This document shows, one piece after another, positions 1 through 10,428 of a stretch of DNA of 64,000 bases (its first letter is position 1; every line of letters starts with the position of its first letter). A model generated the notes under the pieces. The model had not been told where the DNA came from. It ran no database searches and saw only the letters and a list, made by a program, of their open reading frames with translations. The stretch lies in NCBI GenBank assembly GCA_008694505.1, contig VZDJ01000623.1, forward strand, positions 11,034,443-11,098,442, written 5' to 3'. The stretch is from Cyanoderma ruficeps (Eukaryota; Chordata; Aves; Passeriformes; Timaliidae). A program made the position numbers and the translations under genes.

Positions 1-44
1 TGTTATAAAAGTCGTGACACAGATCTCTTAATCAAAATTTAAGC

Positions 45-50
45 TTTATT
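45..50 (-). terminator. LTR polyadenylation signal
   Basis: AATAAA on the minus strand followed by GCTTAAATTTTG, about 45 bases before the LTR 3' end. Position and sequence fit the R-region poly(A) signal of a retroviral LTR. Confidence 0.6.
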
Positions 51-277
51 ATTCTGCAGATTAGATAGATTATAGAGATCTCGAATATAAAATAATAAAA
101 GAAAATAAAAAAATAAAGAAGTAAAATAACGCAATTTGGCCGAATCGAAATGAAACCGACAAGGGTTCCTGCCACAGCAGAGCATAAGTCCGATCGAACT
201 GGGAGGCAGATATCAGACCAGCCCGCGCTGGGTCCGCGATCATCTGCTCTCCGACATGCTGCTCCCGAGGTCCAGTT

Positions 278-283
278 CTTATA
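278..283 (-). promoter_or_regulatory. TATA-like box of the LTR
   Basis: TATAAG on the minus strand, about 230 bases upstream of the LTR polyadenylation signal, where the U3 promoter is expected. Transcription from it would run leftward, away from the window and antisense to SLC2A13. Confidence 0.45.
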
Positions 284-3200
284 CAGTTTATTTTTCCTCG
301 GGCCAGGATTTTCCTTGGAAATGGTCTTCTCATTCAGTTTCTGATGTTGTTCCTGCCGAATCTGAATGGAGTTCCGAGGATTAGCTCAACCTGCTTTCAG
401 TTGCAGAGAGGGTCCCCGTCCCCAGACATCCCGATGTAAGTTTTGGGGTCTCTTCTTGAATAGAAGCAGTTTCGGCTGCCTGGTCCGGGGATGGGCCCAT
501 TCTCCTCTGAAAGCCCAGGTATAATCTTGGTTGTTGAGCGCTGTGGGGGCTGAGCTGGCATGTTCTTTTCACTTGTAGATGTTGCCCCGCATTCCTCCAC
601 GATCGCCTCCTGCCTCTTGTCTGTGATTTCTGACAACTTTTAGAGTTTAATTTCTCACCCCCCCAATCAATATGTATCATTTTTATAACATTACCTTCTT
701 AAATATTTCTTTCCATCCTTGTAAAATAAGGGAAGATGTTAGAGATGCAGATGTTAGATCTGTATCACAGTGGTTGAGACTGGAATAAGTTATTGGTTCT
801 TAGTGTAAAGACTTTTTTATTTAAAGTTGTACAGTGCATTTGTAGAAAATTTGTAATCTATACAATCTTGGCAATTGGTTCTTGTAGGTTCATGTCACAG
901 GGAGTTAGTGTCATTGATGAACTTTGAGTTATAAAGCAAATACCTGGACTTTTGAAGAAGTTTAGTGTAAGTAGAGTGTAGTGTTGAGACCTTGTTTACC
1001 TGTTGAAATTGGGTAACAAATCCTGAGTTGGGATTGTTCTACAGCAGTGTGTGTTAGGAGAGCTTCCTGGCCTGAAAAGTCAGGATGGTTCAGTGTCACC
1101 TTTTACAAATGCAAGGGCACGCTGGCAATCTGAAGTGGTTACTCGAGTGTTGATGACTCTTTTCTAGACACAACTATGTGTTTTTGCTATTGTTATGTCA
1201 TATTGGCTGCTTTTGAGAGCTTCTCTCTACCTGAGGCCTGGGAAGAAGCATGTCAAGTAGGTGCCATTTATGGTGATTGTCTTTGTCCACTGAGAATAGA
1301 AAAACCTCCCTTTGTAAGTCAATGTCATTGCAATACCATCTACCAGACATGAATGCTGAAGTGAAATACTGCTCTTTCAATCAGAGAATTGAGTTGCTGT
1401 CCTTCACTGAGGATGGTCACATGTTAAATTAGAATCTGAATTTGAATTTTACTGTAGCACAGGGGGATGACGTTACTTCAGTTTCTTCTAGCTGTGCTCA
1501 CAGGTTAGTTTACAGAGTGAAGAACCAGTGTAAAAAAATACTCAGACTCTCTTACAATAAATAGTGTAATGTATCATATCTTTGGAGGCTTGCTCTTCAT
1601 CCATAAAATACTGTGCTATATGTGTTGCATACTGGTGAAAGATTTGAGCACACGAGTGAAGCGTGTAGCAGAGGATTGTTGGGTGGTTTTGAGGTAAACA
1701 CTTGGCTTGGCAGTAGTATAGGATGGCACTGTCACTGCAGGCCATCTGTAGAAAGCAGAGAGGAAAGAGCAGTTGTCTGACTCAGCTGCAAAGCTTCCAG
1801 GTACCAGAGCCAGTTCTACCCTTCTGTGTCCTTTTCCAGTAAGGGCAACATGTTGTTGATATCCTTTGTTGGTATGTGTGTGGGATTATGTCTCTGGATC
1901 ATTCCTCTCCCACAAGCCGCTGTCTCCCCAGATCCTTTTGTAGGGGATCTGGTTTTTTGAAGAGGATTTGTTGTTTTTATGAATTTTATGTGTTTTTTGC
2001 TGATAGAAGTGTTGCTGGATCCCACATCTTTCCAGTGTCTATTGTGGGTTTTGACTTGGAGCCTAGCCTCAGTACTTTTCATGGGAAACTTGTGTGCTTT
2101 ATTTTAATCACAAGTGATATTGGACCACTTCCATTTTCACATGTTATTTTAAACATGTAGAATGTAGTGTGTTGTGTTTCTGCAAAATGCTCCATTCAGT
2201 CACACAGGTTTCACTGTTACCTGCATCACCTTGTCTGCCAGGTACTGCCCCAATACACAGAGTAACCTAAGCTGCTGCTGCATGCTGCCACATCTGGTCT
2301 AGTTGTGAAAGAGCCAGCATGTCATCTTCAAAGGTCTGCAATGCACCTGGAAGCAGCAACATGGCCTGATTTGAAGTCATCATTATCTAAAGCAAATAGA
2401 GTCTCCCCTTTCCTGTGTTGTTTCTAAGCACTGACTGGTGAGGGAAGCATGAGGCACAGGAACTGAGGCCTCATGAGCTGCTGTGAAGTGGCCAGTGGTC
2501 TGCTTGGTGCAGCTGGGATGGCAGAGGTGAGCTGGAATGAAGCTGGGATGCTGCAGGGGACAGCGAGGGTGGGATGCCTACCTTGAGACTTGCATTTAAA
2601 TAGTCAGAAGGTGTATGCAGGTCTGACAGAAGAAAATCTGGTGTTATCACTGAGAAGGAAAAAGTAGAATAATTTGTATTTGATGTGAAGGCTTGTATCT
2701 GACACTATTACATTTAAAATGTACTAAAATAGTGGTCTTCCCTGGAGCTGAGACTAGCAAGACACATTGCAGTGACATTGATACGCTAACCTCTTCAGTG
2801 TTCACATTGCTGTTGGCTTTGTAACAATAATGTGTACCTAAATGTGTTTCTGTTGGAAAAGATTTTTTTCTTTCAGTTGAAAGCAAACTTTTAGTTTCCA
2901 AAAGCTTTCAGTAGCAACATGGTAAACACTTCTTTAAACTGATTTTAAAAAGTAAAAGCCAATTTATTCAATCTCTTCTGAGGAACCTATACTAAAGTGA
3001 CGAATTTTTTCTCCTTAGTTGGATGTTGGTTGTCCCTGAAAATCACGGATGAAAGAAGATGGCATGGAACATAACCAGCTCTCAGAACTTGTCTTTATTT
3101 TTCTGCTGTTGCTCTCCCAACCCCCATATTTTCTATCACTATTTACTAGGCTTGTTTAAAAAGATGTACAGCCCTGATAAGGAGAATAGGACCTTACAAT

Positions 3201-3646
3201 TCTTTTTTTTTTGGGGGGGGGATTTGTTCTGCAAAGAAAATGTATTCTTCTGTTTGTTGTCAAAACCTGTCAACAGTAGTGATGAAGGACATGACATGGC
3301 TTTCAGGTTTTACCCTGAACATGCAAAACTAGTAATGAGGAGGAAACTGAAAAAAGGCCAAAATTCAGATCTTCAGGGAGCTGCTGCACGACTGAATACG
3401 TTGTGCTAATGTTACAAAATACTGAATTAATTTTGTCCTATATTTCTTCTAAATTAATTTTAATTAAAATGTAATAGTTCATATGAGCAGCTTATAATTG
3501 CTTTTTCCTAGTGTGGTTTGTACAGAATCATTCCAGCTGCTATCACTAGAAGATGCATTGGCGGCTTCTGCATTAGCATTTTGGCTCTGAGCAACAGCAT
3601 AGCTCTGCAGTGAGTCTCTTTGCATCTCCCATTGTCATCCCCACAT

Positions 3647-3669
3647 ACTTTTTGATCAGATCAAAAAGT
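3647..3669. repeat. 23-bp near-perfect palindrome
   Basis: ACTTTTTGATC at 3647-3657 and its exact reverse complement GATCAAAAAGT at 3659-3669, separated by a single A. It could form a cruciform or bind a dimeric protein, but no function is evident. Confidence 0.9.
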
Positions 3670-4994
3670 GGTGTCAGTTCCCATGGAGTAACTTCCTCTG
3701 GGGGACGTTAAACCACAGGTCTGCTCCAGGGATTCATTCAGTGTGCTTGGACTCTTTTGGAGATGTGAAAGTTCAAATCAATGATAGAGTCTCAGGGCAG
3801 CTTCTAACAGTCCATTCATGGCAATGTTTTGCTTAGGGGACTGGCCTAAATCTAATTAGACATAAAACCTAAAAATGACATGTCGTGGACATCTCTGGAC
3901 CTCACCTTCAAACAACTTTGACCTGGTGGTCCCTACTACTGCACTGCCTTACTTGCTGAGATGCACACGGTCACACTGCTTCCTAAACTGTGTAATGCCC
4001 AGAGGAATTAATTCTCTTTAGAAAGGAATGATCTTCTGTGTTAAAATACGTTACGTTGTTTAGTGTACAGGCATGTTGTCCCCTCAAAGATAATGGAGTG
4101 CAGGGGTTATATGTATCCTCCTCTTACCCCAACTTAGTACTTCTCCAAGGATGGGAGGATTTCTTAGTATTTTCTGTCCCTAAGGGAATTACTTTCCTTT
4201 GTGGTGGAATTAATCTCCAAGTAACCATGCAATGGCAAAACTTTTCTGGTAGCTTGCTTGTAGTTTTGGTATCAGATGCAGAGATCAAATTTTGTCTTAG
4301 TAGCTCTGCAAGTTCCACTATATTTGATTTTAAATATCCACCATTCGCTTTAGATAAATATTTCAGCAGTGATTACTGCATGCATTTGTTCGCTGGTAAT
4401 TATCTTTGTCAAAACAGTTGCAGAAATCCATTTATGACTGCAGACTAATTTTTCTCTTTCCTTCTTCAATGCTTGTCTGCTGGTGTCTTCAACCTGGCTG
4501 TGTAGGTACAAAGTGCATGAAGGTGTATACAGGTGGAGAAAGGAAGGGAATTAGCTTCTCAGATTAGCTGCAGGACCTGCATGATCAACAGTGGTGATTT
4601 CTCTCAGTGAGCAAGTGACAGCTCAGAGAAAGCCAGCAAATACAAGGTCAGTGAGTGGAGGTGTTTGGAAATCCACTCTAAAATATAGGTGACCTGAATT
4701 CCGAAGCTTTTTTCCAGCTTTGCTTTCCCTGTGTTTTTGTTTACAAGTTTTTATTTACAAGTTCCAAGAATTTTTCCTTTCAGCCTACTCAAAAGGTTGA
4801 TGACAGCTGGCAGAGGGTACTTAGGTAGTGATGCTTTTGCTGAGAAACATGAAAATATTTTCTGTATCCATAGAAAGATGCAGATGCTTCTTATATCTGA
4901 CACTGAAAATTAACTTTCATTGTTTCCTGATCCAATCCAATGCCAACCAGACTGTTGTAACTCACTGGTGATGTGAAGCAGTTTTGCCTTTACG

Positions 4995-5024
4995 TTCATC
5001 TGACATTCATTCATCTGACATTCA
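4995..5024. repeat. Tandem duplication, 2 x 15 bp
   Basis: TTCATCTGACATTCA occurs twice back to back with no mismatch. This looks like a replication-slippage duplication within intron DNA. Confidence 0.9.
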
Positions 5025-5919
5025 TCTTACGTCTCTGCAGCTTGACAAAATCTAAGTGAAGTAATTGCCCCCTTCCTTCTTTTTAGTTAAACAGGACCTA
5101 GGACTTGATTTTTTTTCCCTGTTTATTTTAGTGCTTATCCTTCAAATGTCTGGTTTTTGTAACAAGTTGTTTTGCCTTTGGAAAGCAGTTAAACATCCTG
5201 GAAAAGGAGCTCCTGTGCATTGTAGAGGTTATGCATATCTGGGTAAAATTCTGTCCCTTCTCTGCACTACAGGTAATCTTTATGGCTGATCATGAGTGGG
5301 AGATCTCCAATTTCCTCTGAAACCAAAAAGGTTATCTGAAATTTTTGCTATGCTAGTGGTATTTTTTTCCTTCAAATTTGGAAAAAAACACATGCTTCTT
5401 GGGACACTGAAATGCTCTTTGGTAACCACAAGTTGCTTACCACATACTTCCACTCGGATATTGAAGAGTGTTGTTTGAAGTTGTCTGCACCATGTTTGAC
5501 TTCATGTAGTGTCATTTCTTTTAGATCATGGTTAACTTGGAAAGGGTTTAAAAGCAGCATAAAAATTGACTTAACTGAAATTATGAGGAAATATCTCAGA
5601 ATTCCTGTATCTTCTTGAAAAATGGGTTTCAGGTCTCTAAATAATTAAATACAACCTTTATGATCTTCCTTTCTATCTCCTAGATAGAAGATAGAGAAGA
5701 GAAGCCATGAAAAGACCTTTGCCCTGCATGTGTCTATCTGGTAGTGCATATTTAACTGGAGAAATGGATTATTATCTTACACTCGCTGGACTTCCAGGAG
5801 CTTTTTAAAGAATTGCCTTTTAAAATATTTTAAATGTGTAAGGAAACTGCTAATAAAATAGGCATTTATGCAATGCCATTCTGTCTTCATTATGCTGAAA
5901 ATGGCCAAAAATCCTGCTG

Positions 5920-5950
5920 CTTCATGTAAGATTATTTGCCTTACATGAAG
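5920..5950. repeat. Inverted repeat, 11-bp arms, 9-base loop
   Basis: CTTCATGTAAG at 5920-5930 and CTTACATGAAG at 5940-5950 are perfect reverse complements around ATTATTTGC. Confidence 0.85.
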
Positions 5951-6106
5951 ATTGCTCACAGATTTAGCCCATAATATGTGAGAGACCTTGAACTGTCCAT
6001 TATGAATATCTATTAATGATCTTTCTCTATGTCTGCCATATTTTTGTTTTGAGATGAGGGTGAGAAAGCAAAGGGGACCAGATCTCCCTCGGTACAGCAC
6101 TTAACA

Positions 6107-6425
6107 ATCATAGAATGGTTTGGGTTGGAGGGCACCTTTAGAGATGGTCGTGTTCCAAACTTTTGCCATAGGCAAGGACACTTTCCACTAGACCAGGTTG
6201 TTCATCCCCACATCCAACCTGTCCTTGAACACTTCCAGGGATGGGTTATCCACAGCTTTTCTGGGCAACGTGTTCCGCTACCTCACCACCCTAATAGTAA
6301 ACAATTTATTTCTTACATCCAATACAATTTGCCCTCTTTGAGCTTAAAACCATCACGTCTTGACCTTTCACTGCAGACCCTGGTACAGTGTCTCTCCCCA
6401 TCTATCTCATAAGCCCCTTTTATAT
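6107..6425 (-). mobile_element. CR1 LINE 3' fragment
   Basis: The plus strand begins with a CATAGAATGG-type motif and runs on into GGGTTGGAGGGCACC, the reverse complement of the CR1 3' terminus. Further on come CCACTAGACCAGGTTG, CCAACCTGTCCTTGAACAC and TTTCTGGGCAACGTGTTCC, all typical of the reverse-complemented avian CR1 3' region. The insert is a 5'-truncated copy about 320 bases long with many substitutions. It shares most of its motifs with the copies at 9577 and 42067 in this window, which supports the call independently of family recognition. Its open frame at 6125-6412 (+) is a by-product. Confidence 0.88.
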
Positions 6426-6829
6426 ATGGAAAAGATGAAATACGCTCTCCTTTATTTCTTTGCTCTCCTTTATTTCCTTGTCATATTTCATGCCAATTAT
6501 GGAAGTTGTCAGTTTAGTATTCTACACTTGCTGTTTTCAATATTGATCTGTCTCTTCTGCAGAGGTTATAAATTGAGGGTAAAAGCTGTCGTCAAGTGTG
6601 ATTGACAGGTTCTTGATTAATGAAGCCTAGTACTGAAATTGCAAAACATCAGCTGTTGGCAGTATGGAGATGGGTGAGTTCTACAGCATTTGTACATAGG
6701 GATGCTTTTCAGTCACTGTTGTTTAAGATAGCTATGAAAAGTGCCAAACTTACTTTTTCATTGGTACTGGTTGTAATAACTAGTACCGTCAGAGATCTTA
6801 GGAATGCTGTATGTTTAATGTGAGAATCT

Positions 6830-7345
6830 TGTGGGTGACCTCTGAAAGTGCTCTAATCCAATCCCTAATCAAAACAGAATAAATAAGAGCAGGTTGTGCA
6901 GGAACTTTATCGGTGAAGTTTTTGACCATGACCTGTCTGCATCTCTCTTTCTGTGTTTTTTCATTTCCATGTTACAAAATAAACAGCCTTCACATCTGGT
7001 CCCAGTTTTCCATCCCAACTTAGCTGTTGCCTTTTGTCTTACCCTTGCACATCTTTGAGGAACCTGGGTCTGTTTTCTCCTTCCCCCTCTGCTAGGTATC
7101 CTTAGACAGTAGAATATTTTCCCTTTACCTTCTCTTTCAAAGTAGAACAATGTCAACTGATTCAGCCTCTGCTTGTATGTCACGTGCTCCAGCCCATCCA
7201 CCTTGGTGGTTCTGCTTCAGGCTCAGGCAGCGCTGTGATACGCTGCTCCTGCTGTGGGGCTTCCCCTCAGGGTAGAGGGGAAGAAATATTTCCTTGACCT
7301 GCTGACAGTCCTCCTGCTCTTCCTCCCAGGGTGTGATTGGCCCTC
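6830..7345 (-). mobile_element. CR1 LINE fragment, older subfamily
   Basis: On the minus strand, 7201 down to about 7110 reads GGCTGGAGCACGTGACATA and onward, encoding GLEHVTYKQRLNQL and FYFERE. This is the pattern seen near the C-terminus of CR1 ORF2 (GLEHxxYxxRLxxLxLFxxE). The left end carries AGAGCAGGTTGTGCAGG, resembling the AGAGCAGGTTGC(T/C)CAGG segment of older CR1 3' regions. The right part (7211-7345) matches the reverse of the segment before it, with GTAGAGGGGAAGAAATAT and CTTGACCTGCTGACA. It is strongly diverged from the 3' type seen at 6107 and 9577, so probably a different and older subfamily. Boundaries are approximate. Confidence 0.7.
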
Positions 7346-7425
7346 TGTGATGAAAAACATGGTGTTGTTGAGTGGTAATGATTGCCTTGTGTTTTTGATA
7401 GAAGATGGTTATTACTAAAATGTAG

Positions 7426-7467
7426 TAAATTAGCTAGTATAGAAAGTAGCTAGTATAAATTAGCTAG
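7426..7467. repeat. Imperfect tandem repeat with TAGCTAGTATA
   Basis: TAAATTAGCTAG occurs at 7426-7437 and 7456-7467, and TAGCTAGTATA occurs at 7431-7441 and 7447-7457. It is a small local duplication cluster. Confidence 0.8.
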
Positions 7468-9576
7468 AAATATTTAAGTATGTATCTGTCACTCTGTCTT
7501 CAGTGAAACTCAACTTTGTGGTCAAGTTCAAACGCTTTCCTTAAAATAAAAAAGTTGAAGGGGTTTCTTAAGACATATTATTTTCAGCTACATACTGTTT
7601 TGCTGTGCTGTCTGTCAGCTCTGTCTCCATTGATGGTGCTGTGCTTTTCTTAGGAAGCCAAAGTTAAAGCACCTTAACTTTAACCTACAGTGAATTTTTT
7701 ATTTTTCTTCTCTCTAGGTTTTGGAATTTAGCTGAGCTATGCTTAAATCGTATTGATTTCAAAGCAGATTTTTATAATCTGTTTAAATATGGATTTCATC
7801 ACTATTTTAACTTTTTTTTCCTTTTATTTTTAATGAAGCTCTTATGCTAACAGCATCTGATTTTTAAAAAGTGAGAGGAAATTTTAAGGCCCCTAGATAA
7901 ATTGGGTTTTTAAACATTTTTAAGGAGATAGTCTAAGCTAAATATGCTATTAATAAAGCAAAAAATAAGAGTGGACAACTGATTATATTCATAAATTCCC
8001 ATGGAGACTTCCATTGACCTCCAGGCCCTTTTTTCAGTTCTATTAAACTTTCCTTTTTCCCCGTTCCCTTGTGGGAATGGGTTCTTGTGTCTCATTCTTT
8101 TGAAGACCAAGAAGTAGAAATATGTTTTTACTGTTAAACTACTGGCTTCAGGCAGAAATCAAGATATTTCATTTAGAAACAAGGGATAGAGGGGGAAAAA
8201 TAATATCACTAACCCAAGATTTTTTGGCAGAAACAAATTGCAAAAAATGTAAGGCTTGAAGTGTGTTGTCCAGAAAATAAAATACAATATCTATTTAGGT
8301 GATAATACAGTAACAGCTGGAAAGATCAGCTAGAGAGTAGACTACTGACTAGGAGGGAACTCCTGAGTATTAGCTTTTTTAGTGCTTATTTGGTTAATTG
8401 AGAAAGAACAGCAACAGCAATACACACCCCTAAAAAATAGCACTCCTGAAATTGCTCTAACTGCAGTTTTCTGTTAAGTTTCTTTCCTCAACTTAAAATG
8501 AAAGAAAAAAGCCTTCTAATTCCAGATTGCTAAATGCTTTGCCCTCCACTTCACTAGTTGATGAGAGAGTGGGGTGGGAATCTCTTCAGGCTGTTACAAC
8601 ACTTGGCTTATTTTGGTTGGTGCCTGCGTAATGCTCCCACATCATCTTATCTTTCCTCCTCTGCTTTCTCAGTTTTAAGTGAGGGTCACATAACTGTTTC
8701 CTATGTAAGGCAGGAGTTCTGGAACAGACCCTGAAAAGAAATGCTGATTTGCAGGCTGCAGATATGCAGAAGTCTGCCTTAGTATCTGTTGCCTTATTTC
8801 TAAGGTACTTTCTGCAGCTAGAAAGAAATTACAATGTGACCCTTGCTTTTCTCTCTTCCCAGCCCAGTTTTCTTATCAATGAAACAGGAAAATCTCCCCC
8901 TCACTCATTCCCCCACTCCACAGGTCTGACAGCATCACAGGGGGGTGGGTGCCTTTTACAGTGCAGATCCTTGTTGGACATTGTGGCCACTTCTGTCAGC
9001 TCTCTGGCATCATGTAAGTGGCCACTCTGCTGTCTGTTTTGTTGTGGTTTCTCTAGTTTCAAAGGACTTCATTACAGCAGATTCTGTTTTCTATAGAGAA
9101 CAAGTCATACAGAGCTAAAATGCAGTCCATTTTTTTTGCTTCTCTACTTGCCACTGCTTCTTGTTCTATTCAGAGCTGTTATTAATTGCTGCTTCCTTTG
9201 TGCAAGTAGTCAGTCATATAGATTTTCCATCACCAAAGCTTTATATCAAAGAATGTGGTATCAAAGAAAAGATTTTTTCCTTTTATAGATAAAACGTCTT
9301 TATTTTCAGAACTCCAGAAGACCAAGTCAACTTGCTGTCAAAAAAAAAAAAAAATCTATATTAGGGTTTCTTTTCACAATGTGTGGATTAAAAAGAGAGA
9401 CCATTTATTTGAAATCCAGGTTTCCTGAGCAAACACAAAAAAACCCCTCCAGTTCATCTAGGCATGGAAAACCTTCTTGCACAACATAATTCTCTAGAAT
9501 CTAGGTGGTTATAGCTAAGTCGCTTTTATTTGCTTTTTGACCAGGCGATCTGCTTACAGTAGAATCTTTTTTTAGT

Positions 9577-10285
9577 AGAATGGTTTAAGTTGGAAGGACT
9601 TTAAAGATCATTTAGTCACAACCCCTCTGGCATGGACAAGGAATCTTCCATAAGACCAAGTTGCTCAAAGCCCCATCCAACCTGGCCTTGCACATTTCCA
9701 GGAATGGGGCATCCTCAGCTTCTCTGGGCAACCCCATTCCAGTGTCTCACCACCCTCACAGTAAAATATTTCTTCCTAATATCTCACCTAATCTCTCCCC
9801 TTTTAGTTTAAAACCATTCCTCTTAGTCCTATCACTATCTGCTCATGCAAAAAATCCCTCTCCTTTTTTTATATAAGCTTTTAGTACTGAAAGGTTGCGA
9901 TAACATCTACCCGGAGCTGTCTCTTCTCCAGGCTGAACAACCCCATCTCTCTTAGCCTGTCTTTGTAGGAGAGGTGCTCCAGCTCTCTGGTCATCTTTGT
10001 GCCTTCCTGCTCCTTTGGACCTCCTGTGCTTCAGTGTTGGTCTTGTGCTGGGGACCCCAGAGCTGGACCCAGCACTTCAGGTGGGGTCTGATGAGGGTAG
10101 AGTAGAAGGGCAGAATCCCCTCCCTCACCCTGCTGCCCACCCTGCTCCGGATGCAGCCCAGGACACCTTTGGCTTTCTGAGCTGTGTGCTCATATTGCCA
10201 GATCATGTCTGGCTTTTCATCCAGGAGAATCTCGAAGTCCTTCTTGACAGGGCTGATCCCAATGAGTATTTCTTCCATTCTGTAT
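9577..10285 (-). mobile_element. CR1 LINE with ORF2 C-terminal coding remnant
   Basis: The left part (9577-9890) is the reverse-complemented CR1 3' region: AGAATGGTTTAAGTTGGAAG, CCAACCTGGCCTTGCACA, CTTCTCTGGGCAACCCC. To the right, the minus strand 10278-9991 keeps a 95-codon open frame with GVLGCIRSRV, REGILPFYSTLIRPHL and QLWGPQHK. These are the motifs of the reverse-transcriptase protein tail of CR1 (GxLxCIxxxVxSRxRExxxPxYxxLxRPHLxYxVQxWxPxxK). Parts of the two segments are contiguous, so this is one 5'-truncated insertion of about 700 bases. Conservation of frame suggests it is younger than the element at 6830. The tyrosine usual after RPHL is replaced (KCW), so the copy is decayed. Confidence 0.88.
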
Positions 10286-10393
10286 GCATACCATTGGATG
10301 GTTTTGCTGTGGAAAGCTGAAAAATGCTAAGACTCAGCTGTTAGGCAAGGTGACAGTCTTCTTTCCTTCTTGGCTGATGGGGATCTGTGCTGT

Positions 10394-10428
10394 AAAAAAA
10401 AAAAAAAAAAANAAAAAAAAAAAAAAAA
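10394..10428. repeat. Poly(A) run containing an N
   Basis: Thirty-five positions of A with a single undetermined base at 10412, followed by GG and eight more A. It is either a microsatellite or a sequencing-limited homopolymer. The N and the length are not reliable. No recognisable retroposed sequence precedes it on either strand. Confidence 0.9.

Larger units (their letters stand above)
1..690 (-). mobile_element. Endogenous retrovirus LTR, antisense to SLC2A13
   Basis: The block opens with TGTTATAAAA at 1-10 and closes with TTTTATAACA at 681-690. These are perfect 10-bp inverted ends that include the canonical TG...CA of an LTR. Read on the minus strand it has LTR order: a U3-like part, a TATA-like TATAAG (278-283), then a polyadenylation signal AATAAA followed by GC (45-50) shortly before the 3' end. 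It is clearly more GC-rich than the flanking intron. A polypurine tract is expected at 691-715 if this were a 3' LTR; the minus strand there is only partly purine-rich (AAGAAGGTAA), so a solo LTR or a 5' LTR is more likely. The left target-site duplication would lie outside the window. An open frame of about 99 codons at 381-680 (-) lies in U3 and is not recognised. The class II assignment typical of songbird ERVK LTRs is inference. Confidence 0.8.

Noticed and set aside
381..680. 99-codon minus-strand frame and an overlapping 79-codon frame inside the LTR
   Set aside because: They lie within U3 of the LTR; two overlapping frames in GC-richer DNA are expected and neither resembles a known protein.
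691..715. Possible polypurine tract that would make the LTR a 3' LTR
   Set aside because: The minus strand reads GGAAAGAAATATTTAAGAAG then GTAA before the LTR; it is interrupted by T-rich bases and shows no adjoining retroviral coding sequence to the right.
4038..4448. 136-codon plus-strand open frame
   Set aside because: No recognisable domain, no splice or promoter context, and composition like the surrounding intron; consistent with chance.
6125..6412. 95-codon plus-strand frame
   Set aside because: It is the antisense of the CR1 3' region at 6107-6425.
9997..10320. 107-codon plus-strand frame
   Set aside because: It is the antisense shadow of the CR1 ORF2 remnant, which has recognisable protein motifs on the minus strand.
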